This document shows, piece by piece, positions 25,972 through 33,649 of a DNA stretch of 64,000 nucleotides (position 1 is its first letter; every line of letters starts with the position of its first letter). The notes beneath the pieces were generated by a model that was not told the origin of the DNA, made no database searches, and saw only the letters and a list, made by a program, of their open reading frames with translations. The translations under genes were made by a program, and so were the position numbers. Source of the DNA: PALSA-1180 sp964624625 (lineage in GTDB: Bacteria > Oederibacteriota > Muellerivitia > Muellerivitales > Muellerivitaceae); NCBI GenBank assembly GCA_964624625.1, contig CAZUXW010000001.1:72176-136175 (forward strand), given 5' to 3'.

Positions 25972-26415
25972 TTAAAACCCGCCTTTCAAATAAGACCAAC
26001 CCTGCTCTTCGCGGCGAACCACTTCAGCCACGCCCGAGTCCACAATCGTCACGTAGGAAGCTAAATCTTCCTTTTTGATGTGCCGGCCCACACAAGTGTT
26101 GTTGCAGATGCCAATTTGGTCGCCCGAATCAGCCAGGGCTTTCAACCTGGCCACAATATCCGCGTCCTTGGTCTGGAGGATGCCCACGCCTTTGCCCAGG
26201 GTGACGATTTCCACCTGAACGCCACCGTCCGGATCCAGGGCCTTCTTGAGGTTGTAAACGTTGTGTAATACCGCTTCCCATTGGTCGTGACCCTCAAAAT
26301 TGACTTCCACCACCACATGATGTTTCACCTTTTTAGTTCCTTCGTCGGCCCGAACGAGCGAACCGCATGCCAAAACCATCAAACAACCGGCTAATCCTAT
26401 GATGACTTTCTTCAT
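25972..26415 (-). CDS. Exported DsrE/DsrF-like protein
   Basis: A 147-residue protein with a signal peptide (LAGCLMVLACGSLVRA; a lipobox LVLAC is also conceivable) and a single DsrE-like alpha/beta domain: HHVVVEVNFEGHDQWEAVLHNVYNL, VQVEIVTLGKGVGIL and DQIGICNNTCVGRHI. DsrE proteins carry or relay sulfane sulfur through a Cys on the loop after the second strand; here ICNNTC offers two Cys. The exported form is less studied. I chose MKKVII at 26415, with GGGGAGG upstream. It is the first gene after the promoter and riboswitch RS7, ahead of the TonB uptake genes. Confidence 0.78.
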   Translation of the reverse strand: MKKVIIGLAGCLMVLACGSLVRADEGTKKVKHHVVVEVNFEGHDQWEAVLHNVYNLKKALDPDGGVQVEIVTLGKGVGILQTKDADIVARLKALADSGDQIGICNNTCVGRHIKKEDLASYVTIVDSGVAEVVRREEQGWSYLKGGF

Positions 26416-26472
26416 TTCACGCCTCCCCAAACTTGGTTTTTCAGCCTTTCGGATGAAATGTCCGGAAAATAC

Positions 26473-26603
26473 AAAACCCGGACCGCTTTTAAAGCGGACC
26501 GGGTTTAGGAGAATTCTCTTAAACTCTTTTTACCGCTTTAGCACCCTGTTCGATCCCCTTACGGGGATGCACGCCGGGGCAAGTTGGAACTTAAAGCCCG
26601 CGC
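26473..26603 (-). promoter_or_regulatory. SAM-II-like riboswitch with terminator, copy RS7 (promoter-proximal)
   Basis: Aptamer 26533-26603: P1 GCG pairs with CGC, core GGCTTTAA then CCAACTTGC, hairpin ATCCCC-GTAA-GGGGAT, 3' strand GTGCTAAAGCGG. The terminator at 26473-26506 has the arm CCGCTTTA, a perfect complement of TAAAGCGG, and ends TTTTGTATTTT. A GAGAATTCTC dyad lies between aptamer and terminator, as in RS5. Confidence 0.78.
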
Positions 26604-26618
26604 TTTTGATTTAAATAA

Positions 26619-26647
26619 AGCATACATCTAGCATACATTTGTGTCAA
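26619..26647 (-). promoter_or_regulatory. Promoter of the dsrE-exbBD-tonB-receptor-binding protein operon
   Basis: A -35 box TTGACA (26642-26647) and a -10 box TATGCT (26619-26624), spacer 17, minus strand. The riboswitch RS7 follows within about 16 bases. A partial direct repeat ATGTATGCT occurs within the spacer/-10 region. Confidence 0.78.
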
Positions 26648-26692
26648 CATCTTTTTTAAAAAAATAATCCCTTTTCCAAGCCATCTCTAATT

Positions 26693-27970
26693 CTAAACAC
26701 CCACCGGAGATTCGGGCACCTTTTTCAAACCAGGAGAATGGATATCTAGGCAGAGGATATAGCGCATCCCCGCAGCATCCTTGAAGAGGGACCCAATGGT
26801 CAGACAAATATTTCCCGATCCCATGGACACATAAGGTTTGGTGACATAGGTTGATTTGCTCAACTCCCCGCTCATTAAAAAATAATAGTAATCCCGGACC
26901 CGGTGATCCGCGCCCTTAGGAAGGGGATGGAACAACGCCGAGCCCCTTCCCGGTTTCCAATCGCTGTTGAGAACCATATCGGTTACCTGGCGCCCATTCT
27001 CATCCAGTATGTAAAGACATTCCACAGAGGGAAAGGCCCCTGCGGCCCAGGCCAATTGGGCGCCAAATTCATTAGGAGCGGCGTGAGCCAATTTCTCTTG
27101 GATCCTGGCGGCCAGTAAAAAATGCTTTTTCATGTTGAATCTTTTACCCTCCGTTTTCAAAAGCTGTTCCGCCCGAAATGAAAAAGCTAGTTCGTTTATT
27201 TTTTCCTGGATAACCCCGCACTCCAGTTCCTCTTGTTTTCGTGGTTTCGAGAAATAAAATCCTTGAATGATGTCCACTCCCATTTCCAATAGGGCCGAGC
27301 CTTCGTCCTGGGTTTCCACGCCTTCGGCGACAAGGACCGTTCCCAGGTGGCGGGCCATGCTGACCAGCGATTTCAATACTTCCTGTTTGTAAAAATCCTC
27401 ATGGATGTCCTTCACCAGGTACCGATCAATCTTGATCACATCGGGTTTGATCAAAGGTATCCGGTTCAGGTTCGAATGGCCCGCGCCAACGTCGTCCAAA
27501 GCGATGAGAAAACCCGATTCACGATAAGATTCCACGAACCGCCGCAGTTCCTTGACGTCCTCCACGACCGATTCCACAATTTCAATGACCACCGAAGAAG
27601 GGGAAAGACCAGCCTCCGCGACTTGGGTCTTCAGATAGCCTGACCATATCCTTTTCTCGATGGCCGAAGCGTCAATATTGATCGAAAGAATCATTTGGGG
27701 AAACCGGTTCAAAAGACGTCGGAAATCCGCCAATATTTTCTTGCGGCACAAAAGATCCAACTCCCGGCTCAAACCCCTGATGGAGGCCTCGCCGAAGATG
27801 AAATTCGCCGGGATGAGCCTCCCGGTTTGCGGGTGGACTCCCCGGCTTAAACCCTCGACTCCGACGACGGCGGTCCTTTTCAAGGACACCAATGGCTGAA
27901 AATGCGGGGAAATTAATTCTCGGCGGATAATCTCCTCAATTTCAACCGCTTCAGTTTCCTGGCGATTCAT
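26693..27970 (-). CDS. EAL-domain protein (putative cyclic di-GMP phosphodiesterase)
   Basis: A 425-residue protein with an N-terminal EAL domain (about residues 10-245) and a C-terminal sensor-like region (about 290-400). EAL motifs are present: EGLSR (in place of EVLLR), DDVGAGHSN, KIDRYLV and VAEGVET, so hydrolysis of cyclic di-GMP is plausible. The C-terminal part (LYILDENGRQVTDMV, DYYYFLMSGELSKSTYVTKPYVS, MRYILCLDI) resembles a Cache/PAS-like ligand-binding fold. No membrane segment is seen. I chose MNRQETEAV with AAAGGAA upstream. It lies just upstream of the RS7 promoter but is not obviously linked to it. Confidence 0.85.
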   Translation of the reverse strand: MNRQETEAVEIEEIIRRELISPHFQPLVSLKRTAVVGVEGLSRGVHPQTGRLIPANFIFGEASIRGLSRELDLLCRKKILADFRRLLNRFPQMILSINIDASAIEKRIWSGYLKTQVAEAGLSPSSVVIEIVESVVEDVKELRRFVESYRESGFLIALDDVGAGHSNLNRIPLIKPDVIKIDRYLVKDIHEDFYKQEVLKSLVSMARHLGTVLVAEGVETQDEGSALLEMGVDIIQGFYFSKPRKQEELECGVIQEKINELAFSFRAEQLLKTEGKRFNMKKHFLLAARIQEKLAHAAPNEFGAQLAWAAGAFPSVECLYILDENGRQVTDMVLNSDWKPGRGSALFHPLPKGADHRVRDYYYFLMSGELSKSTYVTKPYVSMGSGNICLTIGSLFKDAAGMRYILCLDIHSPGLKKVPESPVGV

Positions 27971-28031
27971 AGCGTTCCTTTCCATGGGAGATGTTAGTAA
28001 AAATTTTCACACCTCTCAACTCTTCAAGGCA

Positions 28032-28391
28032 TCAGGGCCGGCATAAAGCGTAGCTTTTAAGCGCCCAGTACTCGCTCAAGTAATCGGGAAACCGTTTGGT
28101 GAGAATCGCTGCCAATTGCCTTTCCGGAAAACTCTCTGAATCGGACCTTCCCTTTTCACCCAAAGGGCCCCGAAGATGGGACAACTCCCAAAGGACAATG
28201 GCCCAGGCGCAGTCCATCTCATAGGTGTAATAGTTCTCGAAAGATAATCCCCGCTTTCGGGCCGGATAGCTGAGGTTCTTTTCAGCGTAATCCATCGCCA
28301 CGACAATTCCGCCGTGCTGGTTTGTTACGACGAAGCTGATTCCGGGTTCAAGATCGATAATTCTTGTCGCCAATCCCCACGGCGTCATCAT
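28032..28391 (-). CDS. Uncharacterised 119-residue protein
   Basis: I do not recognise this family. The protein is soluble and rich in aromatic residues (ENYYTYEMDCAWAIVLWELSHLRG) with a C-terminal ERQLAAILTKRFPDYLSEYWALK helix. I chose the start at 28391 because its ATG overlaps the stop of the upstream small gene as ATGA. The two probably form a translationally coupled pair that lies at the end of the encapsulin operon direction, with a ~95-bp gap to the desulfurase gene. Confidence 0.6.
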   Translation of the reverse strand: MMTPWGLATRIIDLEPGISFVVTNQHGGIVVAMDYAEKNLSYPARKRGLSFENYYTYEMDCAWAIVLWELSHLRGPLGEKGRSDSESFPERQLAAILTKRFPDYLSEYWALKSYALCRP

Positions 28392-28666
28392 GGTTCCCAC
28401 AGCCTCAAGACATTACCTATCGACGCAACCTGTGGAACCGGCTTTTGCCCGCCGGTCTCCCCCGACAAGGCTGGCGGAGACCCAAAATCATTCGACTGTT
28501 CACTTGCTAAATAGGCCTTTACGACAACCGAAATCGAATAAAGGCCCCACAAAAGTCCATCTTTAAAACTCCCCACCACGAACAACAAAGCCAGTTTCTT
28601 GGACGAGACTAAATCCCGTTCCAATTGCCGGCGCCATGAGGCTGAGCGACTCTCCAATCTATTCAT
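28388..28666 (-). CDS. Uncharacterised 92-residue protein with one hydrophobic segment
   Basis: A small protein of unknown family with a basic N-terminus (MNRLESRSASWRRQLERDL), one hydrophobic stretch (KLALLFVVGSFKDGLLWGLYSISVVV) and a polar tail. A strong Shine-Dalgarno (GGAGGGGG) stands before the ATG, which supports that it is real. It is coupled by ATGA to the next gene. It lies about 95 bp downstream of the cysteine desulfurase gene on the same strand, so it may be part of that operon. Confidence 0.6.
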   Translation of the reverse strand: MNRLESRSASWRRQLERDLVSSKKLALLFVVGSFKDGLLWGLYSISVVVKAYLASEQSNDFGSPPALSGETGGQKPVPQVASIGNVLRLWEP

Positions 28667-28760
28667 TTCCCCCTCCTACTTTTAAAAAAACGTCAATATC
28701 TGAATTTCTTAAACCTCATCCGTTTTTTCCACCGCCCTCGAGGATGAAAAACAGGTCTCC

Positions 28761-30713
28761 TTATCTCGATGACGGGACTCTGGCCGCGACTAGGCGGCAC
28801 AAAGCATCGAATAAAGCGTCCAGGTCCTCAAACGTGTTGTAGAAGGCCAGCGAGGCCCTTACCGTTCCTTCTAACCCGAAACGCCTCAGGATCGGCTGGG
28901 CGCAATGGTGACCCGACCGAACTGCGATTCCCTCCCGATCGAGAGCTTTCCCCACGTCCTCATTCCGGATTCCGTCGATAACAAAAGAGAGAACCCCCGT
29001 CTTTTCCGGCGCTGTTCCAATCAAGCGGAGCCCCGGAACTTGTTTTAGTAGTTTCGTGCCGTAAACCAAAAGTTCATGCTCATGCCGGGAGACGTTTTCC
29101 AGGCCTACTCGATCCAAGTAGTCCAGGGCCGCCCCCAGCCCCACGGCATCGGCAATGTTTCCCGTTCCCGCCTCAAACCGGGCTGGGGCCGCTTGATAAA
29201 TTGTCTTTTCAAAAGTCACGTCGGCAATCATGTTTCCGCCCCCCTGCCAGGGCTGGAAGGAATTCAAAAGCTCCTCTTTTCCGAAAAGAACTCCGATGCC
29301 GGTGGGCCCGAAAACTTTGTGTCCGGAAAAAACATAGAAATCAGCGTCCAGGTCCTGCACATTCACCCTTAGGTGCGAAACCGCCTGGGCTCCGTCGATT
29401 AGAACCTTCGCCCCGTGGCGATGGGCGATCGCCACCATTTCCTTGACCGGCACCACCGTACCCAGGGCGTTCGAGACTTGGGCGAGGGAAACCAGGCGGG
29501 TCTTGGGGCCCAGCAGTTTTTCATATTCGTTCAACAATACCTGGCCCCGATCATCCACCGGAACGACCCGGAGCTTGGCACCCTTTTCGGAGGCTAATTG
29601 CTGCCAAGGCACGATGTTGGCGTGATGCTCCAGCCAGGTCACGACGATTTCGTCGCCTTCGCGGATATTCTGCCCTCCCCAGGCCTTCGCCACGAGATTG
29701 ATGGCTTCCGTCGCACCCCGGACGAAAACAACCTCACGTGCCGAGGAAGCTCCCAGGAACCGCCGAACCTTTTCCCTGGCCCCTTCATAGGCGTCCGTGG
29801 CCCGGGCGGCCAAGGTGTGGGCGGCCCGGTGCACGTTGGAATTCTCGCTGGTGTAGAAAGTGTCAAGGCGGTCGATGACCGCTTGCGGTTTCTGGGTGGT
29901 AGCCGCGTTATCCAGCCAAACCAGCGGACGTCCGTTCACTTTCTGCTGGAGGATGGGAAAATCACGCTTGTACCAGGCCGCGTCGAAGGCGGGATGCTTT
30001 GACTCATTCAAATCAATGACGAAAGGGGGAAAAGCGTAAGCGTCAAAATCAGCCGTCGGCGCTTTCGGAGATGGCTCCGATTCATTGGCCCCCAGACCTG
30101 GCGTCCCAAATGGGTTTCCACCCGCCCCAAAGCCCGCCGGCACTTCCGGCGTTTCCAAAATCCCGGAAGGTGAAAAGACCGCCGGAATGGATTTTGTTTC
30201 TTCTTGGAATCCATCTCCTTTTGATTCGGGCAAATGCTTCCCGCTATCCGCCCCCTCTAAATCAGGGTAAGGTGATAGGAATGAAAAGGCCCTGGCATCG
30301 GTTCCCGTTGGCAGGGACGGTTCGGTAAAAGGGAAATCATAGGATGGTCCGGCGGTGGCTGGCGGCTGAAGATTAAGAATCCCCGCTCCCAAACCGGAAG
30401 GCAAGGCGGCCAGCGATTCCGGACCCAAGGGACCGGAAAGGCTCACGGGAGCCTGCGCTAAAAAGGGACTTTGGGTTGACGCCAAAGAACCGGACGGAAC
30501 TCCCGGGCCCGGCGCCGGCGCCGCGGCGGCCGGCGAAAAAGAAGGGACCAGCGATGGCACCGGCGGCTGCCCCGAAAGGGCGGAGGCGGCCGACGGCGCC
30601 GCGGGAGCGGCCGGTAGGGCCGATAAAAATTCGTTGGCCAGCCGGGCGATCACCGCCGCGTCAGGAACAAAGTCCCTGGTGGTGGAATCCCCGTAGGGAT
30701 TACTTGTACTCAT
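28761..30713 (-). CDS. SufS-type cysteine desulfurase with long disordered N-terminus (encapsulin cargo)
   Basis: A 650-residue PLP enzyme that takes sulfur from cysteine to give alanine and a persulfide. Residues from about 245 form a complete SufS/CsdA-like domain (WLDNAATTQKP, ENSNVHRAAHTLA, TWLEHHANIVPW). The PLP Lys is in FSGHKVFGPTG and the catalytic Cys in RSGHHCAQPI. The first ~240 residues are a low-complexity Pro/Ala/Gly/Ser-rich tail, the hallmark of desulfurases loaded into family 2A encapsulins. The start ATG at 30713 lies 14 bp inside the encapsulin gene, so the shell and cargo are coupled. SufS partner proteins (SufBCDE) are not in the window. Confidence 0.93.
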   Translation of the reverse strand: MSTSNPYGDSTTRDFVPDAAVIARLANEFLSALPAAPAAPSAASALSGQPPVPSLVPSFSPAAAAPAPGPGVPSGSLASTQSPFLAQAPVSLSGPLGPESLAALPSGLGAGILNLQPPATAGPSYDFPFTEPSLPTGTDARAFSFLSPYPDLEGADSGKHLPESKGDGFQEETKSIPAVFSPSGILETPEVPAGFGAGGNPFGTPGLGANESEPSPKAPTADFDAYAFPPFVIDLNESKHPAFDAAWYKRDFPILQQKVNGRPLVWLDNAATTQKPQAVIDRLDTFYTSENSNVHRAAHTLAARATDAYEGAREKVRRFLGASSAREVVFVRGATEAINLVAKAWGGQNIREGDEIVVTWLEHHANIVPWQQLASEKGAKLRVVPVDDRGQVLLNEYEKLLGPKTRLVSLAQVSNALGTVVPVKEMVAIAHRHGAKVLIDGAQAVSHLRVNVQDLDADFYVFSGHKVFGPTGIGVLFGKEELLNSFQPWQGGGNMIADVTFEKTIYQAAPARFEAGTGNIADAVGLGAALDYLDRVGLENVSRHEHELLVYGTKLLKQVPGLRLIGTAPEKTGVLSFVIDGIRNEDVGKALDREGIAVRSGHHCAQPILRRFGLEGTVRASLAFYNTFEDLDALFDALCRLVAARVPSSR

Positions 30714-31623
30714 GGTAGTGATCCACGTTGACGTCTTCCAATACGGCGACAGCGTCATCGGTCAAAACCGCGAGGGAGCAATAAAGCGAGATCAGGTAAG
30801 AAGCGATGGCCTTGGTATCGATGCCCATGAACCGCACCGAAAGACTGGGGCTCACTTCCCCCGGCAGCCCTGGTTGGAAAAGCCCGATGACCCCTTGTTT
30901 CTTCTCGCCGGTGCGGATGAGCAGGATGCTGCTTTTTCCGGCCTTGTCGATATGGACCTTGTCGCTGGGCACCAGTGGAATTCCCCGCCAGGTCAGAAAG
31001 GGGGTCCCGAACAAGGCGGCTGTGGGTGGCGGCACTCCCCGCCTGGTGCATTCCCTGCCGAAGGCCGCGATCGTCCTGGGATGGGCCAGGAAGAAGGACG
31101 GCTCTTTCCAAACTTTCGTGATCAACTCGTCCAGGTCGTCGGGCGTGGGGGGGCCCTTTCGGGTTTTAATCCTCTGGGACTCAACCGTGTTCTTGAGGAT
31201 TCCGTAGTCCTTGTTGTTAATGAGCTCCCCTTCCTGACGTTCCTTGATCTTCTCGATGAGGAGTCGCAGCTGCTCCTGGATCTGGTCGATGGGTTTGCTA
31301 TAGAGATCCGAAACCCGGGTCTGGACATGCAGGACGGAAGTCACAGCGTTCAGCCAAAGTTCGAGGGGCTTCTCGTCGTAATCGACGAAGGTTTCGGGAA
31401 GGTCGGCGTCCCCACGGGGGCTGCATTCCACATCCTGGGTCCCGTGCTTTTCCTTCACCCGGTTGAGTCGGAAAATACCTGACTCGACCGGAACCCATTG
31501 CAGGAAAGGGACCAGCCATCGGGGGGTAATTCCTCCCCATTGAGCGTGGGTTTTCGTAACGTTGGCGAGCTGTGTCGCCGCGTTTTCCCCCAGAGTTTTC
31601 CGAACTTCTATTGTTTCTGCCAT
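30700..31623 (-). CDS. Family 2A encapsulin shell protein (SrpI-like)
   Basis: A 307-residue HK97-fold shell protein of encapsulin family 2. It has the N-terminal arm (ALGENAATQLANVTKTHAQWGG-like region), RWLVPFLQWVPVESGIFRLNRV, the long spine-helix region with EQLRLLIEKIKERQEGELINNKDYGILKN, FFLAHPRTIAAFGRECTRRGVPPPT and the closing FMGIDTKAIASYLISLYCSLAVLTDDAVAVLEDV. There is no cyclic-nucleotide-binding insertion, so it is 2A rather than 2B. Known 2A shells enclose cysteine desulfurase and can store sulfur. The downstream overlapping gene encodes that cargo. A GAGGAGG site precedes the ATG. Confidence 0.93.
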   Translation of the reverse strand: MAETIEVRKTLGENAATQLANVTKTHAQWGGITPRWLVPFLQWVPVESGIFRLNRVKEKHGTQDVECSPRGDADLPETFVDYDEKPLELWLNAVTSVLHVQTRVSDLYSKPIDQIQEQLRLLIEKIKERQEGELINNKDYGILKNTVESQRIKTRKGPPTPDDLDELITKVWKEPSFFLAHPRTIAAFGRECTRRGVPPPTAALFGTPFLTWRGIPLVPSDKVHIDKAGKSSILLIRTGEKKQGVIGLFQPGLPGEVSPSLSVRFMGIDTKAIASYLISLYCSLAVLTDDAVAVLEDVNVDHYHEYK

Positions 31624-31657
31624 TACCTGCCTCCTCTATTTTTATTAATACCTGTCT

Positions 31658-32548
31658 TCAAACAGCAATCACTTTTCTTTTTCCCGCGACCATTCCCCAA
31701 GCGGGAGTCCAACCCAGCCATTTCCGTGCCTTCTCGTTAGAACAACGGTGAGACAAGGATCCATACTGCGACAATTCCCGGCGCGGACGAGGCGCCCCCA
31801 GACGATCAGAAAGGGCGTCCAGATATTCGTTATAGCGAAGAGGTTCGTCCACAATATTGAACACCCCGCTGTGGACGGATCCCTGCGACACACGAACAAA
31901 AGCCTCGGCCGCGTCCAAGGACGAAACGGGTGAAATAAAATGATTTCCATTTCCCGGCACGCTCACCCGACCTTCCCATATTTTTTGGATAAGCGCCTCC
32001 TGCAAAGTCCCTGGCCCCGTCAATTCCCCCAGCCGCAAAATGGCCCAACCCATTTTTTCTTCGGGAATTTCCCGGACCCTCCTTTCCATATCGGCCACCG
32101 CCAGGGTTTCCATGGCCCTGGCTGGCAGGATGTCAAAGGCCGTGAATTCGTCCTGCCACTCGTCCCGTCCATCCACATAAGCTGAAATCGTGCTCGCTTG
32201 AAGGTACTGCCCAACTCCCGCCCTTAAGGAGGCTTCAATGAGCCGGCTTGTTCCCTTCATCCGCAAACTGTTATTCACTTCCCAATCCCCGCCCGGTTGA
32301 AGACGGTCCGGTAATTCTGTCGCCGCATGAACAACAACGTCACAGCCCTTTAACTGCTCCCCCAATAATGACGGAGGAATTGTCAACAGGTCGCACCAAA
32401 CAGCTTCCGACGCCCCCTGTAAAAGCCATTTCACTTTCACCGGTTCCCTGACCAGAGCGCGCACTGCCCTGCCGCCTTGCTGAAATTGAGCCACCAGACT
32501 CATCCCCAGGGTTCCGCTGGCCCCAACAATCGCTATTTTATTTTTCAT
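31658..32548 (-). CDS. NAD(P)-dependent epimerase/dehydratase-family (extended SDR) protein
   Basis: A 296-residue extended short-chain dehydrogenase-like protein. The dinucleotide-binding motif is KIAIVGASGTLGMSLV and later blocks include CDVVVHAATELPDRL, a Ser/Thr-rich STISAYVDGRDEW segment and AILRLGELTGPG. The classic YxxxK pair is not clear, so its chemistry may differ or be lost. It starts at 32548 (MKNKIAIVG) behind GAGGGGGG. It lies between the serine acetyltransferase and encapsulin genes, an unusual member of such operons, and its role there is unknown. Confidence 0.8.
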   Translation of the reverse strand: MKNKIAIVGASGTLGMSLVAQFQQGGRAVRALVREPVKVKWLLQGASEAVWCDLLTIPPSLLGEQLKGCDVVVHAATELPDRLQPGGDWEVNNSLRMKGTSRLIEASLRAGVGQYLQASTISAYVDGRDEWQDEFTAFDILPARAMETLAVADMERRVREIPEEKMGWAILRLGELTGPGTLQEALIQKIWEGRVSVPGNGNHFISPVSSLDAAEAFVRVSQGSVHSGVFNIVDEPLRYNEYLDALSDRLGAPRPRRELSQYGSLSHRCSNEKARKWLGWTPAWGMVAGKRKVIAV

Positions 32549-32678
32549 ATCCCCCCCTCTTGAAAGTCCCCACACCCCAACATCTAACACTTTGAGCTTC
32601 ATTCATCTTTTCGGTTCAAAGTTGACGGCACCATTCCTGCCTTCCCGCATGATTTTCACCAGCCCGCCAATGCAATTT

Positions 32679-33638
32679 CTAAATCCCCGCCCCATCCCCC
32701 AACAACTTTTCCGATGCATGGGCTTGCGTCACATGACTTCCTGGCGGAACGCTTCGGGTCAACCAGACATTACCCCCGATGGTTGAACCCCTGCCAATCG
32801 TGATGCGTCCCAGCACGGTGGCCCCTGCATAGATGACAACATCGTCCTCCACGATGGGATGACGGGGATAACCCTTCGCCAATTCACCGCTATGGCCCGG
32901 CCGAAAACCTTTTGAACCCAGGGTAACCGCCTGGTAAAGACGGACCTTTTCCCCGATGATGGTAGTCTCACCGATAACAACACCCGTTCCGTGATCGATG
33001 AAAAATCCAGGCCCGATCCTCGCACCCGGGTGAATGTCGATTCCCGTTTTGGAATGGGCCACCTCTGAGATGACCCTGGCCAACAAAGGCGCCCCCGCCT
33101 CGTGGAGCAAATGCGCCAACCGATGGTGAATCACCGCTCGGAATCCCGGGTAACAGGCAAAAACCTCATCGATACTCCTGGCGGCCGGATCCCCCTGATA
33201 AGCCGCCAGAAGATCCCGGTCCAGTGTCTCCCTAATTTCCGGGAGGACTTCCAGGAGCCATCCCAGAACCTTGTTGATCCTGTCCGAAAGTTCACCCCTT
33301 TTTATTTCTTTAAAATCCCGGGCAACCCACTCAACCTCAAGCTGGACAGCCAAGAGCTTGAAAGCGCGCCCTAGACTCTCCTTCACAAATTCATCTTCCC
33401 TTTCTTCCTTCAGACCAGGAGGACCCAACCGCATGGGAAAAAGAGCTCCGGAGATGTCCTCCACGAAACGACCCAGATTGTCTTTGGACGGGAGTTCCTT
33501 TCTCCCGGCACCCCAATCCACGGTTTGTTTTTGCCTCCAAGCCAATCGAATCTGCCGTAAACGGGCAACCGTTTTGTCCAACCACAGCTCCTCCAGGCGG
33601 ACAACTTTTGACTTGGACGTTTCAGTTCGGTTCCCCAT
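32679..33638 (-). CDS. Serine O-acetyltransferase (EpsC/SrpH-like)
   Basis: Makes O-acetylserine from serine and acetyl-CoA for cysteine synthesis. The 319-residue protein has an N-terminal helical region and a C-terminal left-handed beta-helix of hexapeptide repeats: HSKTGIDIHPGARIGPGFFIDHGTGVVIGETTIIGEKVRLYQAVTLG. The catalytic His (DHGTGVVIGE) and the GSKG/KRHP region (YPRHPIVEDDVVIYAGA) are present. The long form matches EpsC/SrpH rather than short CysE. It starts 11 bp after cysK ends, so the two likely act together. The same pairing with an encapsulin is the srp set of Synechococcus. Confidence 0.92.
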   Translation of the reverse strand: MGNRTETSKSKVVRLEELWLDKTVARLRQIRLAWRQKQTVDWGAGRKELPSKDNLGRFVEDISGALFPMRLGPPGLKEEREDEFVKESLGRAFKLLAVQLEVEWVARDFKEIKRGELSDRINKVLGWLLEVLPEIRETLDRDLLAAYQGDPAARSIDEVFACYPGFRAVIHHRLAHLLHEAGAPLLARVISEVAHSKTGIDIHPGARIGPGFFIDHGTGVVIGETTIIGEKVRLYQAVTLGSKGFRPGHSGELAKGYPRHPIVEDDVVIYAGATVLGRITIGRGSTIGGNVWLTRSVPPGSHVTQAHASEKLLGDGAGI

Positions 33639-33649
33639 GGCCTTTTCCT

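Noticed and set aside
30700..31623. Phage capsid or prophage remnant
   Set aside because: The HK97-type protein is of encapsulin family 2 and is coupled to a desulfurase; no other phage gene is nearby.
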